Below, piece after piece: positions 33,801 to 45,561 of a stretch of 64,000 nucleotides of DNA. The stretch is from NCBI RefSeq assembly GCF_040712315.1, contig NC_134020.1:13295251-13359250 (forward strand). Direction: 5' to 3'. Numbering within the stretch: position 1 is the first letter of the stretch; every line of letters begins with the position of its first letter. Position numbers and translations under genes: made by a program. Below the pieces are notes generated by a model. That model ran no database searches and was not told the DNA's origin. It saw only the letters and a program-made list of their open reading frames with translations. This stretch comes from Castanea sativa (lineage: Eukaryota > Streptophyta > Magnoliopsida > Fagales > Fagaceae).

Positions 33801-35775
33801 AAATTGAAGACATGAAAATTACCTAAGAACTGCTCAAGAAAAGTGCAAACTGTAGGTCTCGATACCTCCTCAACAAAAGCTCGATTTATCAAGATTCATT
33901 AAAGCTCAATAAATGTCTCGATTGATCGAGCTTACGAGTTTTAGATTATAACCAGCAACGTTTTTACTCTAAAAGGCTATTTTTTTATAGGTTTGTATAA
34001 TTCTTATTGGACTAGGAAAGCCCAAGGTTTGTGTAAATCTATTTGGAATAGAAGAGCCTATTAAAGCTCCTATTTTAAGGAGGTGGAAAAAGAAAAACCT
34101 AACCCTAGAGAGCTTCATAAGGTTTTCTTTTAGAAACCCTAGCCTCCTCCTACAGAAGAAAGAGTTTTTGCTGCCTTTCTTGTACGCCTTTGGGTTTTGT
34201 AACCAAGCAAAGTCTCTTGCACCAACATTGAAGATCTTATTGGTGTTTCTATGTGAAGCTGCTGCAAATCAATACAACAATCAAAGGGTTGCTATGGAGT
34301 TAGTCACATATTGGGATTCATGCAACGGAGTAAGCCGCATACTTGGATCCGCGTATCTGATTGGTTAGTTACGTACTAGGAGCCGTGCAATACAAAAAGA
34401 GATCTTCACTACAGAACAAGTCCAACTGGGTATTGGAGTAAGGGTTCAACTGTAGGTTGGTATAAGGTACTGGGATTCCTTTACTTGTAACCGCTTGTTG
34501 TGATAATAGTGGATTCTCGGGAGTGGTGGCCTTACTTGTATGGCTACCACACGTTTGCATGTTAAATTGGTTAATTAATTGAACTTGGCTAATTAATTAA
34601 TTAATTCATCACAAGGGGTCAATACGTTTTTGGCCTATCAAGGTCTATTTATGGACTTAAGCAAACATCTAGGTCATGGAACATCAAATTTGATCAAGAA
34701 ATCAAGTCATTTGGTTTTAAACAAAATCTTGATGAGCTATGTGTGTACAAAAGACATCGAGATAAAGTAGTAATGTTCCTAGTGCTTTATGTTGATAATA
34801 TTCTACTAATTGAAAATGATGTAGGGGTAATGTTATTAGTTAAAATTTGGTTGTCAAGCCAATTTGATATGAAGGACTTAGGCGAAGCTAACTATATTCT
34901 AGGAATCAAGCTTTGACAAGATCGAAAGAATAGGATGTTAGGTTTGTCACAAGCTGGATATGTAAATAAGGTTCTAGAACGGTTTAGCATGCAAAACTCC
35001 AAGAAAGAATTACTTCCTTTTAGACATGGAGTTCCTCTATCTGATGACCAAAGGCCTAAGACTCTTGAGGAAGAAAACATGATGAGACAAGTTCCCTATG
35101 CTTCTGCAGTAGGAAGTCTCATATATGCCATGCTTTGTACTAGACCGGATATTTGTTATTCAGTTGGCATGGTTAGCCGATATTAGTCAAATCCAGGACT
35201 TAAACATTGGCAAGCTGTAAAGTATATTCTTAAGTATCTAAGGAGAACGAGAGATTATATGCTTGTTTACCACTGTGAGGATTTGATTCCCATTGGCTAT
35301 ACAGATTCAGATTTTTCAGTCAAATCTTGATTTCAGAAAGTTCACTTCAGGTTGTGTATTCACCTTGGGAGGTGGAGCCATAAGTTGGAGGAGTGTAAAG
35401 CAATCTTGTATTACTGACTCCACCATGGAAGCTGAATATGTTATTGCTGATGAAGTGACAAAGGAAGCTATTTGGCTCAAGAAATTCCATTTTGATCTTG
35501 GTGTTGTGAGAATTGAGCAAGTTCCTATAACATTGTTCTGCGACAATAGTGGAGCGGTTGCACAATCTAAGGATCTAAAGAATCACAAGAAAGGAAAGCA
35601 CATAGAAAGGAAGTACCACATCATTCGAGACAATGCTGCTCGTGGAGATGTAGTAGTATCAAAGATTGAAAGTGCAAAGAATCTAGCAGATCCTTTTACC
35701 AAAACCTTGCCCCAAAGGACTTTTGAGTCACATTTGGAGGAAATGAGAGTTAGATTAGTGCACAATAGTCTTTAG
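30863..35775 (+). pseudogene. Copia gag-pol, broken
   Basis: Starts at ATG 30863 (MASFSPLVAILNQNKLIG) and ends at TAG 35775. Domains in order: gag (30863-31690) with a knuckle FHYGEKGHWKRNC, whose first Cys ligands are degraded; protease VDSGYTNHIC (about 31749); integrase zinc region LWHLRLVHINSNRI; integrase core with TDVCGPMST, TDDYLRYGY and NGVAKRRNR (the third acidic residue reads Lys here); reverse transcriptase with [16 protein letters not shown], and YVDN where the catalytic YVDD should be (about 34788); RNase H SGCVFTLGGGAISWR and the DNSGAVAQSKD tail. Most in-frame stops are TGG-to-TAG/TGA or CAA/CAG-to-TAA/TAG changes. A one-base T insertion near 35315 shifts the frame. A 940-base solo LTR interrupts the reverse transcriptase. 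Confidence 0.9.
33701..34640 (+). mobile_element. Solo LTR, copia family C, with target duplication AGGTC
   Basis: Starts TGTTGGGGACATATTT and ends TTTGGCCTATCA (TG…CA), flanked by AGGTC at 33696-33700 and 34641-34645. Removing it and one AGGTC restores the reading seen in the sister element at 58270 (TTGAAAAGGTacATTTATGG there). Its end is the reverse complement of the plus-strand start of the minus-strand family C LTR at 52409. 940 bases. It has a TCGATTGATCGAGC palindrome near 33920. Confidence 0.95.
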
Positions 35776-35789
35776 GGCAAGTTAGAGAT

Positions 35790-36657
35790 TGTTAGGATGG
35801 GTGCCCTTAAATCCTATTGTATGGTGTTGTGTATAAAATTTTGTATGACTTAATGTTACGATTAATAAAGTTGTTTTATTATTATCTAAAATAACGGTAA
35901 TGGGAATATTGGGGTATTATTATATAGTCCATGAGATGCATAGTATGTGATTTATGTGATTTAGTCACAAAAGATATAAATCACAAGTTTTTTGTAAACT
36001 CAGAATTGTAGTTCGTAGTCAGTGATGAAATTGAGCATTTCATCTGCGAAGACTACAACATATCAACTAAGATGATTTGTCTTGATCATGGAAATGGAGA
36101 TTTCTAGTTGGTATGTTGATATGTTTTAAGAGTTAAAACATATAGAATTGGACCACTGTGAAATATATTATTCTCCTAACGACTGTCAAATGAATAATAA
36201 ATTCACAACTTTTATTTACATGAACTCTTAATCTTGAGAGGATAATGGACCTGATCATGAAGTGTAAGTTGCATTGATATATTAGGAGTGAGGTCTAAAG
36301 TCACGATCAAAACCTCAATATGTTAGGCAGCCACATTTAGTGTTGATGGAACATATATTCTCAAGCTGGAATTCATAGTCTCTTAACGGAGATATAAAAT
36401 ATTCCCTTGAGATAAATTTAATGGATTTTGTTATTCAAAGTGTTAGGCCTAACTACTTCAGTAAGGAGTTTCTAAATTATATATTTATGGAATTGAAATT
36501 CATAAATATATGATGAATAACTTAAAGGATTAAGCTAGGTACTCAAGGAATTAAATTGTAGTAATTTTTAAAGTGCCAGTCTATATTCATGACTTTGTAT
36601 TATTACGAATATTTTATGAATAGGTTGCATATACAATAAAGTCTTGGTATATAATTT
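35790..36657 (+). repeat. 3' LTR, A-type, truncated
   Basis: Starts TGTTAGGATGGGTGCCC directly after the purine tract. It follows the family A LTR up to GTCTTGGTATATAATTTAT, then switches to a B-type LTR near its start. The shared TTTAT at 36655-36659 is the junction. Confidence 0.8.
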
Positions 36658-38304
36658 ATGCCCTAAAATTCAATTTATTGGCATGTCATAAATAATTAAA
36701 TTATTTAATTATATGAGACTATCTATAAATGAACTAATGGGACATTATCTTAGTCCATGAGATGCATTGTATGTGATTTAGTTACAGAAGATGTAAATCA
36801 AAAGTTCCTTGTAAACTCAAAATGTAGTTCGTAGTCAGTGATGAAATTGAGCGTTTCATCTGCGAAGACTATAACATATCAACTATAATGATTTGTCTTG
36901 ATCATGGAAGTGGAGACTTCTAGTTGGTATGTTGATATGTTTTAAGAGTTAAAACATATTGAGCTGGACCGCTGTGAGATTTACTAGTCTCCTAACGACT
37001 ATCAAATGAATAATAAATCTCACGATTTCTATTTACATCAACTTTAAATCTTGAGAGAATAATGAACCTGATCTTGAGATGTAGGTTGCATTGATATATC
37101 AAGGGTGAGATCTATTAGTCAAGGTCAAAACCTCAGTATGTTGGGCAGCCGCATTTAGTGTTGATGGAACATATATTCTCAAGATAGAATTCATAATCTC
37201 TTAACGGAGATATAATATATTTCTTTGAGATAAGTTTAATGGGTTTGGTTATTCAGAGTGTTGGGCCCAACCACTTTAGTAACGAGTTACTAAAATATAT
37301 ATTTATGAAATTGGATTTTTTAAATATATGATGAATAACATAAATGATTAAACCGGGTACTCAAGAATTAAGATGTAGTAATTTTCAAAGTGGCAGTCTA
37401 TATTCATGACTTTGTATTACTACGAATATTTTAATGAAGGGGTTGCATGTATAATAAAGTCTTGGGATATAATTTATGGATAAGGCCTAGAGTGCAAATA
37501 TGTTTATATAATGGTATTAAATATAGTTAATGGTAACTTTGGACTTGTCAAGAGTTGATAGAAAAGCCCAAGACCTATTGGAGCTAGTGTCTTATTGGTC
37601 CCTTTTGGTCCCACTCCAAGCCATATACTAGATTCCAATTGGAATAGTCCAAAAGGTTAGTCCAATTAGATAATCAGTTATATATAAGGAGAGAAACATA
37701 CAAAATTTTTTATTAAGAATAAAAGAAAGAGAGACATCATTGTCAAATGGTGTGTTTGTGTGAGTGAAGCCACTCGATTATTCTCCCTTGAAAACTGATT
37801 GAGAGACTAAACTTCTTAGGCGTAAAGTGGAATTGGAGTGAAGATTAAAAGTTTTTTCAAGTACTTCTAATCTTTTGTTTTGAATTTCTCTACACCAAGG
37901 TACGCTCTCTTGTTCTTAAATTCTGAAACTTACATAGTGTATGTTATTAATCATGAATGAAATAGATCCATGTTTGTTACTTCTACTGTGTGTTTTGTCT
38001 GAGATACAAAACTAGATTTTCCAACAGTATGTGTGAGTGAAGCCACTCCTTTATTCTCCCTTGAAAACTGATTGAGAAACCACACTTCTTGGGCGCAGAG
38101 TGGAATTGAATTGAAGATTAAAAGTGTTTCCAAGTACTTCTAGTCTTTTTTTTTAAAAAAAAATTTCACCACACCAAGGTACGCTATCTTATTCTTAAAT
38201 TCTGAAATTTACATAGTGCATGTTATTAATCATGAATGAAATAGATCCATGTTTGTTGCTTCCGCTGTGTGTTTGTATGGGATACAAAACCAGATTTTCC
38301 AACA
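36655..38304 (+). repeat. B-type LTR, nearly complete, with duplicated tail
   Basis: From ATGCCCTAAAATTC to TTTTCCAACA. It lacks only the first ten or so bases (TGTTGGGGTT). It keeps the part after GATATAATTTATGGATAAGGCC that the other two LTR pieces of this element lack. The last 550 bases are a tandem duplication (see the separate entry). Confidence 0.75.
37753..38304 (+). repeat. Tandem duplication of the LTR 3' end (274 + 278 bases)
   Basis: GTGTGAGTGAAGCCACTC…GATTTTCCAACA is present at 37753-38026 and again at 38027-38304, each copy ending in the LTR terminus CCAACA. The copies differ by point changes (e.g. GGCGTAAAGTGG against GGCGCAGAGTGG) and a poly-T/A run in the second. Confidence 0.9.
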
Positions 38305-40129
38305 AACACTGCCTAGAGGTTGTACTAGCAACTAAAGTCTAATAGGTAATGGGATTTCATCATCTTTTTTAAAGCTCTAGTTCTAGCGGAAGGAAGTCAT
38401 GACCAAGTTACTCAAATCTCAGCAAATCACCTCCACAAATGCAAAAAATGTTCAAGAATTGATTCATGCATCAAACCCATGAATCCTAAAAGGGAATATT
38501 TGGGAAAGTGTGGTTTGGAAGGTATAAAGGGATCTCCAATGGAACCCTCTGAAGTAGGCCTAAAATTTGACACTTGGCTTGGGATGCTGAATCCTACTCT
38601 CTAGGGTCCAAATCTCATTTGCAGCACCAAGATTCTACCCTAATACTTTCCTTAATCCCATTGGCTAAAGTCAATCCTAAAAAAATTAGCATGTAATGCA
38701 AGATTACCCAAATATTCACTCATGTCTGATAGTACCCAAAGAAGCAAGGTAGCCCAAAAGAAAATCACCCATTTATAGCCAAATCCTAGGATGTGCAGTC
38801 TGCCCCTCTTCTTGTTGATTAGCCCTATGTTTTTGGATTCTTGCTAATCACCCCCTAAACTCCACTATAAAAGGGTAATCACAGCAGCTCCATCAACATA
38901 CACACTAACCTCCTTGAAATTTCTGTTATTCTTGTCACTTTGCCATATTTTAGCTTGTAGATTAGTTTCCCCAACTCATAAATGATCTCTCTCAGTCCCT
39001 AAAAGCCCACACTCACCTAACCTCAAACATTCCTTTTTCGTTTTCTACAAATCCTAAGTCCATAAATGGTCCTTAATCAGTCATAATCAACCTTCTTCCC
39101 CACTAAAGACTTAGTCTCATCATTATTTCCCTCCATTTTACTATGAACTCACACACCCATTCACTCAAAATAGCCTATAATACCCCACACTTATCCTACA
39201 TTCACTAAGAATCTTGGTTTAACATCTGCTGCAAAATGCTGGAGTCTCTCTCTCTCCCTTTATATCACGCTAAATAACCCCTTTCTTCTCACCATGGAAC
39301 CTTTGGTCTTTACTTTTTGTTTTTCCATTGAGAGATATTTGTGTTTGTAACAATAAAATTTTCTCCTCATATTGACATAGTAGTAGCAGAAAGTACCTTG
39401 GACCATCTTGACCGAGACACACAATAACTTTTTGAAGTGAACACTTTCTTCAATTTGTTCAATAATTGATTGCTGGACCATTAGTTTAATTTTACCTTAT
39501 TGCTGGAGAATTTTATTTTCTTGCATTGTTGTAACAGAACTACTAATCTATTCTCTTTTTTGGATAAGTTTATCACTACACCAAAGCTTTTGGGTATCAT
39601 CTTAAAGCCCAACGTTGAGTTTTAGCTTGGCCTCCCCATATTTTATTCAAGAACATCAGTTTCCTCCTCAATGATAACTTACTCCACATTCCTTTTAAGA
39701 GCTTCGATAACTTTTAAGTGGACTTTGTGAATTGCTTTTGTGCTAGAATCTCATTCTCTCTATCTTGTGTATGTTTGTTTCTTTAAGAAAATGATGATAG
39801 CAAAAAAGTTGTTGCGAAAGATATTAATTGCCTCAAAAAAACAATAAATGTGTACTTTCTCATCTCATAGAATAGTGAATTTTACTAATTAAATTTATAG
39901 TGAAACCCATTTTTCATGTGAGAAGAATGAGTATGGATTTGTTATACTCCTGAAATTTTCTATAATTTTCCTTTGGCTTCACCCATTACCTAATTGCCGT
40001 AAAACAAAACAATTAAGTATGGATTTATCATATCAACCATCTGTAAAATTGTTCGTATAATAATTTGTGACTATATAGCATTACTCTTCTTTTTTATATA
40101 GTGATATTAATTGATACCTTAATTCTATC
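38305..40129. other. Intergenic sequence, nothing recognised
   Basis: AT-rich sequence downstream of the NPF gene. Open frames are short and without domains (e.g. 39481-39260 minus). A short CT run is at about 39245-39258. It may hold old unrecognised repeats. Confidence 0.5.
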
Positions 40130-40135
40130 TTTATT
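40130..40135 (-). terminator. Polyadenylation signal of the NPF3.1-like gene
   Basis: AATAAA on the minus strand, about 79 bases after the TAG stop at 40214, within a T/A-rich region. Plant signals are loose, so this is a candidate. Confidence 0.5.
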
Positions 40136-40213
40136 TTACATTCACATCATTTAGAAGGAGTGAAGCTACAAAAAAGGGTCTGTATTGAACCCCAACGGTG
40201 CCTAAAGCTGCAA

Positions 40214-41523
40214 CTAAACCCGGTTTGCAAGCTCGACTCCATCTTCTTCAGAAGTACCACTTTCTTTCCCATGCACCTGAACAGGCTTATATGTATATAT
40301 TTTGGCGCAATACAAGTAGTAAATAAGATTTACGACTTGCAACAATGTGAGTAGCCAGTAAAAGTATTCCAACTTTCCCTTACTCAGATTGTCATTCCGA
40401 AGCCAGTTTGATCCATTAGGCCCAGCACTAAACTTGTGCACTACGCTAACCAGTAGCGAGCTGACATAATTCCCAAATGAAATAGCCAACCAAAACAATG
40501 CCATAGCAGTGCTCCTCATGCTTTCTGGTGCCTGGTCGTAGAAAAACTCAAGATGTCCTATGGACATGAAAGCTTCAGCAATCCCATGAAGGCAGTACTG
40601 TGGTACAAGCCAAAATACTGATATAGGGATAGCAGGATGAGGCTGATCGATGAGCCCGTGTGCTAAAGCCACATTTTTACGCTTCACTTCCACGAACCCG
40701 GCAACTAGAGTGGCGAGTATGGAGATAACAAACCCAATTCCCATTCGATGCAAGAAGGTGATGCCACGGTCAAGCCCAGTGAATTTGCGAGCTAAGGGAA
40801 TGAAAAGACGGTCATAAAATGCGATTGTGATGAGCATGGTGACATAGGAGAAGACAGTCATGGAGCCAGCAGGAATTTGGAAGGATTTTGTGATGTGCCT
40901 ATTCATGGTTTGGGCTTGTAGAAGTGAGAATGTGCTTTGTTGTGCATAGGCTGTGATAAGAAGGATGCCTGCAGCCCATATAGGACCCATTCGGATCACT
41001 GATTTTAATTCTTCCACTCTATGAACAGTGTTCAATCTCCAAAAGTTTGGTGCTTGCCCAGATTTGAGGTTGTCTTCTTCTGTAACAATAGCTGCCTTGT
41101 CAAGGAACCTGCAAAAATAAGCATATACATGCTAGAAATTAGTACAATTCTAGCTTCAAAAGTGTCGTCTGTGACAATATCTGGGTGGGTCTCTCATGGG
41201 CTGAAAATAGGGGGCCTAATTATGACCCACAAGGAAGCCCATTGGGCTTTTAAGCTAAAAGAACTAAAAGGCTACACATTTTTCTATAAATAGTATGCAA
41301 CTTAGTACTGTATTAATTTGGTAACTCCATGGCAAAAAAGGTGATATATTTTGTAAGAATAATGTATGGACATGATGTTTTTCACACTAACTGTATATTT
41401 CCTATTTTGATTGGACTATATTATTTTCATTGTATCTATCTCGATATTACTTTTATTATGAATAAATTATTTGTAAAAAAATTATGAAAAAAATTATGTT
41501 TTAAAACTTACTAATTTAGTTGG

Positions 41524-41568
<45 letters not shown>

Positions 41569-44500
41569 AGAATCAATTGGGGCATATTATATATATTACT
41601 CCACTATCTCTTAAACCTCAAACAAAACGGGAAATAAAAACAAATATAATATATGTAAGAGAAGACAGAAAAATATAAAGGAAGAAAGAGGGAGAGAAAA
41701 GAAACTTTTCCAATGGATGAGTCATGGAAATTAGGTAATAAGTAGGGATGAGTCAGACTTTTGACATATCTTAATAATTTGAGGTAGGACGACTCTTATC
41801 AGTTCCTAAAGGAGAGAGGACACTCAGACTTTTGTTGCTTAGCTAAAAGGTTACCGTATATGATATGATAGAAATATAGTATGTGGTGCTGATCAACATG
41901 TTTATAAAAAAAGGTGGCACGCTGCTCAACATGTTCTAAGAATGCGGCCCCTACATTCCATGGACAATGATTGAGTCGTCCGTGGGCTTCCAGTTAATGA
42001 CAGCCATATATGATAATTGTCTCCCCATAATAGACGATGACAATGCAACCACCGAATTGGTGATCCGTGACCTCTATTGATTCCAATCATACCAAGACAA
42101 AAAGGAAATTAACAAAATATAATAATAATAATGAGAGATGAGGTAAAAAATTTTGTTACCAACATAAAGCAATACCAAGTTGTTTCCTATTGCATGACAA
42201 TGATGTGGGTCATACAAAGGGAAATCCTTTTTCATCCTAGGGCCAATGTCTTTTTTGTAAAATTATTCATGTTTACTACTTTAAAAAAAAATGTTTACCA
42301 GGATGACTTTTAGTTTTGTGAAAATAAATATGCAAGTTTTCAGCCCAAAAAAAAAAAGAAAAAAAAAAACCCTTAAACGTAGGAGTAAAATTTCAGGGGA
42401 AGATGTTTTGATGTTTCTTTTTATTTGATGTACTTCAAATAATTGATTTTGTTTCCTTATTTCTCAAAAAGAGAAATCAGATTTCCATCAATGTTCAATG
42501 GATGAATAACTTTCTAAAACTTACCATTATTATGCAAGATATTAGCTAATTTATCACTTTTCTATCTCTTCATTAGTGTGAAAAAGGAAAAGGTTGTTTC
42601 TATTGGCAAATCGTATATAAAGATAATTACTGATCATATTCATGAGATGATATAACATGCATCAGCTAATGTATCTCCATTTCAGATGGGGTCGGTGAAA
42701 CAATTCCATATGCGAGGGAGAATACATACACCCCATACATGGTAAATTTTTCTCATATTCATATGTTATTGTAATTAAAAATTAAAATATAGGATGAGGA
42801 TAATGTCACACATATATTATACTTCGTGACCATAGTGCCTTTAAGAGACACTAGGTAGATAAGTGAGGGAAGGAAATTTAGCTAATTAAATTAAATCTAT
42901 CAACGAATGGTGGTGGCGGGGAAGGAAGAAGGGTGTTCATATTACATATTAGAAATTCAAAGATATAAAAACCGACAAGTTATTTAATAATTTAAATGAT
43001 GTGATAATTTATATAGTACTATTAAATCCAGAATTAAAATATTAATCTTGAGATGTACTATTTCTACTTCTAATAATACAGAGAGAATCATATTCCTAAT
43101 TAAGTTCATGGGTACATACAAGGATTCCTTGTACACCGTTTTTAGAGTTGATAGATGCAAGAGGGAAATTTCTTTTGTTTTAAAAAAAGTTGGGGGCGAA
43201 AGGTTTCAAAAGCCGCGTGCAACGTTTATGTAGCAACTGCATGCAATGCAATAGCCTACCAAGTACCAAATTCTATAGTGCCCTTGGATGCAACGAATTT
43301 CCAAATTAGATAACCCTCCTTAATTGATGTAACTTTTGAGAGATAGAAAGTGGCACTTACTTCATGTGCTTAGTGTGAACAAGTTTCCCTGCCAAAGAAA
43401 TTAAGGCATCAAGCTCGTCATTTTGGTATAATAATTTAGGATCACCAACTATTGGCAGCTTTCTCTTCTTGTAGGCGGCCACAATCACTTGTACCAACCG
43501 GGTAAATGGACTCCCAACCGGATCCAAGTTCCGGTAAAGCGGGTACCCGATAATAAAAGTAATAACTGAAATTAACATAGCGATGGTGGGAATGCCAAGG
43601 CCCCAACCCCATCCAACGTTATCTTGAATATAAACAAGAACGGTCACAGCCACTAGTATGGATGCCCCCATGACAAAATAGTACCAGTTGAAAAAAGTCC
43701 ATGTCTTGGTGTTTTGCTTAGGATCCGTCTCATCAAATTGATCTGCCCCGAATGCCACTACACAGGGTCGGATCCCACCAGATCCTAGGGCTCCTAGTAG
43801 GAGAGATAGGTATAGGATTGCCTCCTGTCCCGCATCGGCTTCTCTACAGACTTGATCACCTTTACATGGTGGTGGCCTACGTTGTGGCAGTACTGCTGAG
43901 AGTGTTAAGCTAATCATGCCCTACGCATATATTTTCCAAATTAGGAGGAAAACAAACTCCTTGCTTAGGTGAAGATAACACAAGAAAGGAAGGGGAGAAA
44001 AAAGATAACGTATTCCCCTTTTATCATATATTTTTTATTATTAGCACAGTAAATTTAAGACTTGACAATAAGTAATTGAACTAGAATTTTGATGGAAGTA
44101 TTCTGGTTTGGGAGTATAATATTTATGGGGTAAGTCATTTTTTTAATGGTGCTAGTTACTTAGATGTTATAAGTAGTATACTAGTATGCCATACAGCTAA
44201 TGCATACTAGAGAATCAAGACTGTTATAGAACTATTATATAATAATAAAAAATAATAAAAAAGACTGTTTTAGAACTTATCTATATTGTCTAAAATTTTG
44301 TTTGTTGTTTGGATAATCTTTAAGGAAAACCACTTAAATTTCTTCAATTAAGTAGGCAATTCTATGTCTTTTTATCTTAATTAGTTGATTGGATAATCAA
44401 ATGAATTTCTAAAATTTCTTTTTCTTTTTCTGTAGATTTATAAAAACCATTTTGCAGTGTAAAAATAAGGAACGTGATATAAAAATGGAGAATTTATGAT

Positions 44501-44714
44501 CTTTTTTTTAAAAGAAGAAGAAAAAATATATATAAAATGTTCTTTAGGGATTGTGTAATACTTACTCATTAAACTATTTGTTTACACGACAGTGATATTC
44601 TTTGTTTCTCTCTTTATCACTCTATATCATCATCACACGGATATTATTGGTAGCACCTCAACATTTTATAGGAATATCCTTGATGTATGTCATATTTACA
44701 CCTCAACTTCATTT

Positions 44715-44751
<37 letters not shown>

Positions 44752-45152
44752 CTTACTATTTGGTATACGATGGAAGCAACTGTTATGGTCCAGAACCGAC
44801 CAACAAATGCATCAGAGATGAAGGCCCCAAGCAAAGGTGTCAAGCTTGCAGTCCCTCCAAAGTTGGTGAGGGTGTTAGCTGCTTTGGTTACAGGCATATG
44901 CAGCTGTGTTGTTAAGTAGTTAATCATATTAGTACTAAATCCTACCACAGCCAACTTCTCACTAATCTCGTTTGCTACACACAAAAAAAAAAAACAAAAT
45001 CATCATCAAAACTAGTATATCCTCATAAAACAAAAGAAGCAAAAGAGAAAATTAAGTTTGTTGTATGAGTGCTGCGAAAGCTTACCAAAGATGAAGGGCA
45101 TCGTGACCCACCCTCCTTTTTCCCTTCTTCCATGGTTCCCTTTCTCCTCCAT
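40214..45152 (-). CDS. NPF3.1: NRT1/PTR family (NPF) transporter, NPF3.1-like, four exons
   Basis: Exons on the minus strand are 45152-45086, 44974-44757, 43920-43361 and 41108-40214, with GT-AG introns of 111, 836 and 2252 bases. Joined they give 1740 bases, 579 residues plus TAG, with no stop and correct phase at each junction. This is a plasma-membrane or organelle-membrane proton-coupled carrier of the major facilitator superfamily with about 12 membrane helices. Visible are the proton-coupling ExxEK motif in helix 1 (E25-I-S-E28-K29), GALGSGGIRPCVVAFGADQF around 138-157, FFNWYYF at 171-177, a long charged central loop (HTKHM…DKAAIVTEEDN), and GHLEFFYDQAPESMRS late in the protein. Close agreement with the NPF3.1 subgroup (described as nitrite/nitrate and gibberellin carriers) is from memory of the family. 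Substrate is not deducible here. Initiation at 45152 is supported by the TATA box 51 bases upstream. Confidence 0.93.
41526..41564. repeat. (TA)n microsatellite in NPF3.1-like intron 3
   Basis: About 19 TA units, followed by a second AT-rich run. It lies in the 2252-base intron between exons 3 and 4. The rest of that intron (41109-43360) is AT-rich with no gene seen. Confidence 0.95.
44716..44749. repeat. (AG)17 microsatellite next to a splice donor
   Basis: On the transcribed strand this is a CT run starting seven bases inside intron 2 of the NPF3.1-like gene: the intron begins GTAAGGA and then runs CTCTCT for 34 bases. The rest of intron 2 (43921-44715) holds no gene. Confidence 0.95.
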
Positions 45153-45202
45153 CTTCTTAGTGTTCTAGTACTACAATGGCACCCCAAAGTAGCAAACCCT
45201 CT

Positions 45203-45210
45203 TATTTATA
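45203..45210 (-). promoter_or_regulatory. TATA box of the NPF3.1-like gene
   Basis: The minus strand reads GCTTATAAATAAGAGGG, a canonical TATAAATA. It ends 51 bases before the ATG at 45152, implying a transcription start about 20-25 bases before the ATG and a very short 5' leader. Confidence 0.7.
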
Positions 45211-45429
45211 AGCTCTGTGGACTGAAAATTTGAACGCAGTAATTACTTAATGTAACCTGTCCTCGTAAGATTTTCTATTATACACGTGTATGGCCACGAG
45301 TGAGATGTTTAAGACTAAATGTTTAGAATTAATCTTTGTTTAAAATTAAACACAAACACTGGTGGGTAATAGGGTTGGACAGAGAAGTCATTGTCATTTT
45401 TTAACTTTTTCCTCAACTTGTGTAACATA

Positions 45430-45431
<2 letters not shown>

Positions 45432-45460
<29 letters not shown>
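45432..45460. repeat. (ATT)n microsatellite in the NPF3.1-like upstream region
   Basis: About nine to ten ATT units, about 280 bases upstream of the ATG. Confidence 0.95.
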
Positions 45461-45561
45461 CTTGATGTGAAGTGTAACATATTACTGATGATATGTGATT
45501 CGGAGATAAGGACTTATGGACTGACTGAACTTTACTTATTATTATTATTGGCTAAGACTTA

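Larger units (their letters stand above)
29496..38304 (+). mobile_element. Rearranged copia element with chimeric, truncated LTRs
   Basis: Order on the plus strand: a B-type LTR start (TGTTGGGGTTTATGCCC) truncated at about 30333; leader; gag-pol pseudogene 30863-35775 with a solo LTR nested in it; a purine tract (CAAGTTAGAGAT); an A-type LTR (35790) truncated at about 36657; then a B-type LTR (36655-38304) missing its first ten or so bases. The interior is the same family as the complete element at 52835-60790. The primer site (TGGTATCAGAGC there) is absent here because of the deletion at 30333. No target duplication is visible: CAGGA on the left, AACAC on the right. Confidence 0.75.
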
